Shown one piece after another: positions 62,828 through 64,000 of a stretch of DNA of 64,000 nucleotides. The stretch lies in contig CAYYRC010000001.1 in assembly GCA_964474045.1 (NCBI GenBank), positions 1 through 64,000 on the forward strand. The letters are read 5' to 3'. The position numbers and the translations under genes were made by a program. The stretch's first letter is position 1. Every line of letters begins with the position of its first letter. The stretch is from JACJWR01 sp964474045 (GTDB lineage: Bacteria > Actinomycetota > Actinomycetes > S36-B12 > UBA10799). The notes below the pieces were generated by a model. The model was given only the letters and a program-made list of their open reading frames with translations. It had not been told where the DNA came from and did not search any database.

Positions 62828-63656
62828 CGGTCACGCCGAGGGCCTCTGACGAGCCCCCGGCGTAGATGCCCTTGAGCGGGCTGACGTCCGCGTAGTCCCT
62901 GCCGCGGGCCACCACGACGTGGCCCTCGCCGACGACGCGGCCGTTGGTCGGGTCCAGGCCGTGCCAGTCGCCGTCCCACACCTCGACCCAGGCATGCGAC
63001 TCTCCTGTCACCTGTTCGCCGATCTCGCCGCTGCCGGTGTAGAGGTAGCCGGACACGTATCGGGCGGGGATGCCCAGGGCTCGCAGCAGCGACAGCGTCA
63101 CGTGGGTGAAGTCCTGGCAGACTCCGGCCGCGTTGTCCCAGGCCTCCGCGGCAGTGGTGAAGACGGTCGTGGCCCCGGGGGTGTAGCGCATGCGGGACTC
63201 CACCGCACCAACAGCGGCGGCGATCGCGTCGGCGGGGGACGGCAGCAGGCGCAGCTCCTTCACCAGCGGGCCGCGCTCGGACCCGGCGGCGGCCTCATCG
63301 ACGAAAGCGCTCGGCCGCAGGTACTCGCACCAGCGGTCCTGGACCGCGGGGTCGGCCAGCTCATCCCAGGTCGTGGTCGTGGCTGGCGGAGTCGTCTGCG
63401 AGGTCTCAACGACGCTGCTCGCCGTGACGTCCAGCAGGGTGTGCGCCTCGTGCAGGTCGAACGCCTCGACCAGCGTGCCCCAGTAGTCGGTGTAGGTCTG
63501 GATCCGCGCCGACGGCGTCGCCCGCAACTCGTGGGCGATCAGCAGTTGCCCGCCGCCGTCCGCCGGCGTCATGCGGGCCTCGTTGAACGATGCCGAGACG
63601 GGTTCGGAGTAGCGCAACCCGGTGTGGTGGATGACCTTCAGCCGCCAGCTCATCAT
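62802..63656 (-). CDS. Transglutaminase-like cysteine protease-fold protein
   Basis: The 284-aa protein has the bacterial transglutaminase N-terminal beta domain (WRLKVIHHTGLRYSEPVSAS) and the catalytic core with Cys180 in GVCQDFTHV, His in ESHAWVEVW and Asp in GLDPTNG. Genes of this type occur with an alpha-E protein and a circularly permuted ATP-grasp protein, a conserved cluster thought to make or process a peptide. Here the alpha-E gene is directly upstream and overlaps by 4 bp. The ATG at 63656 is used; the adjacent ATG at 63653 is equally possible. Confidence 0.9.
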   Translation of the reverse strand: MMSWRLKVIHHTGLRYSEPVSASFNEARMTPADGGGQLLIAHELRATPSARIQTYTDYWGTLVEAFDLHEAHTLLDVTASSVVETSQTTPPATTTTWDELADPAVQDRWCEYLRPSAFVDEAAAGSERGPLVKELRLLPSPADAIAAAVGAVESRMRYTPGATTVFTTAAEAWDNAAGVCQDFTHVTLSLLRALGIPARYVSGYLYTGSGEIGEQVTGESHAWVEVWDGDWHGLDPTNGRVVGEGHVVVARGRDYADVSPLKGIYAGGSSEALGVTVTLTRLPR

Positions 63657-64000
63657 TGACTCCACACGATGGTTCCGGCCTGCCGGAAGAAGGCGTCGGA
63701 GACCTCCGCCCCAGCCTCGCCGGCGGCGGCCATCGCGCTCTCGGCCATCGCGTCGATGGTCTGCGGCGACGGCGCGGAGGCCGAGAACTCCAGCTCGCTC
63801 TGCAGCATGCCGACGGTGCGCAGCAAGCTTCCGCTGGTGTCCAGCGACCCTTGCGCCTCGAGTTCCCGCACCGTCGTCACCGCTCCCCGGGCCGAGCCCA
63901 GCATGGACCGCGGGAAGAGCGGGTCGAGCACCAGGAAGCCGCGCACCTGCTCGGCGTTCATGGGGTTGCGGCCGCGCAGGAAGGCGTGCAGGCCGCCGGA
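63653..64000 (-). CDS. Alpha-E domain (DUF403) protein, C-terminal part
   Basis: The C-terminal 115 residues are in the window and the frame continues beyond 64000. SGGLHAFLRGRNPMNAEQV and FLVLDPLFPRSMLGSARGA are typical of the alpha-E/DUF403 family, which accompanies transglutaminases and permuted ATP-grasp proteins. The internal ATG at 63961 is not the start. Coupled by overlap to the transglutaminase gene. Confidence 0.88.
   Translation of the reverse strand, partial: SGGLHAFLRGRNPMNAEQVRGFLVLDPLFPRSMLGSARGAVTTVRELEAQGSLDTSGSLLRTVGMLQSELEFSASAPSPQTIDAMAESAMAAAGEAGAEVSDAFFRQAGTIVWSQ

Overview
The window is a high-GC chromosomal scaffold from an actinobacterium (Actinomycetota). Supporting evidence is a SAM-IV type riboswitch (a class known from actinobacteria) ahead of metY-metX, many GTG starts, many apparently leaderless genes with a TANNNT -10 box 6-7 nt before the start codon, and actinobacterial-style families (ThrE exporter, TIGR03767 phosphoesterase, alpha-E/transglutaminase pair, VapBC, Tat and lipobox signals). 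Genus cannot be read from the sequence. The scaffold has three 100-N gaps. Two of them (15872-15971 and 44827-44926) are flanked by an identical 55-bp sequence on both sides, so they are unmerged contig overlaps rather than missing DNA: removing 155 bp restores one continuous frame in each affected gene. The third (19600-19699) is a real gap of unknown size inside a DNA methyltransferase gene.

Layout. 1-5.7 kb: 3' half of a tRNA-Ser, a DUF1622 membrane protein, a secreted matrixin-like metallopeptidase, tRNA-Arg(ACG), a response-regulator/sensor-kinase pair and a PrsW-type intramembrane protease. 5.8-12.9 kb: lipoprotein, fused receiver/thioredoxin-reductase-like flavoprotein, MFS exporter, PAP2 phosphatase and an FeS photolyase. 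13.1-25.4 kb: a defence island, made of an SF2 helicase with a C-terminal DUF3883 nuclease-like domain, a DUF1156 zinc-ribbon adenine methyltransferase, two small unrecognised genes (one interrupted by an in-frame stop), and a 1130-aa DUF499 AAA-type ATPase with an N-terminal Swt1-like HEPN domain. Two VapBC toxin-antitoxin pairs sit on the opposite strand between these genes. The methylase, ATPase and helicase set resembles predicted methylation-linked anti-phage modules but lacks the hallmark genes of BREX and DISARM.

25.4-45 kb: housekeeping and transport genes (D-Ala-D-Ala carboxypeptidase, cytoplasmic periplasmic-binding-fold protein, patatin lipase, GntH-like MBL hydrolase, ThrE exporter, Na+/H+ antiporter, orphan PilB/GspE ATPase, tandem Usp, two APC permeases, DUF2252, DUF302, AlkA, LuxR regulator, quinone reductase, and a shikimate-dehydrogenase-like protein with altered active site). 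45-54 kb: PNPOx-like flavoprotein, atypical polysaccharide deacetylase, DUF445, HisA-like barrel, AI-2E exporter, glutamate decarboxylase, methyltransferase and secreted alpha/beta hydrolase. 54-64 kb: SAM riboswitch with metY-metX, a membrane-anchored GH31 enzyme resembling sulfoquinovosidase, a Tat-exported phosphoesterase operon, a TetR regulator, and a transglutaminase/alpha-E pair running off the end.

The least ordinary features are the defence island, a set of paralogue-like enzymes with substituted catalytic residues (AroE-like, HisA-like, NodB-like, GH31, kinase H-box), and short tandem duplications that repeat the last codons and stop codon of genes.
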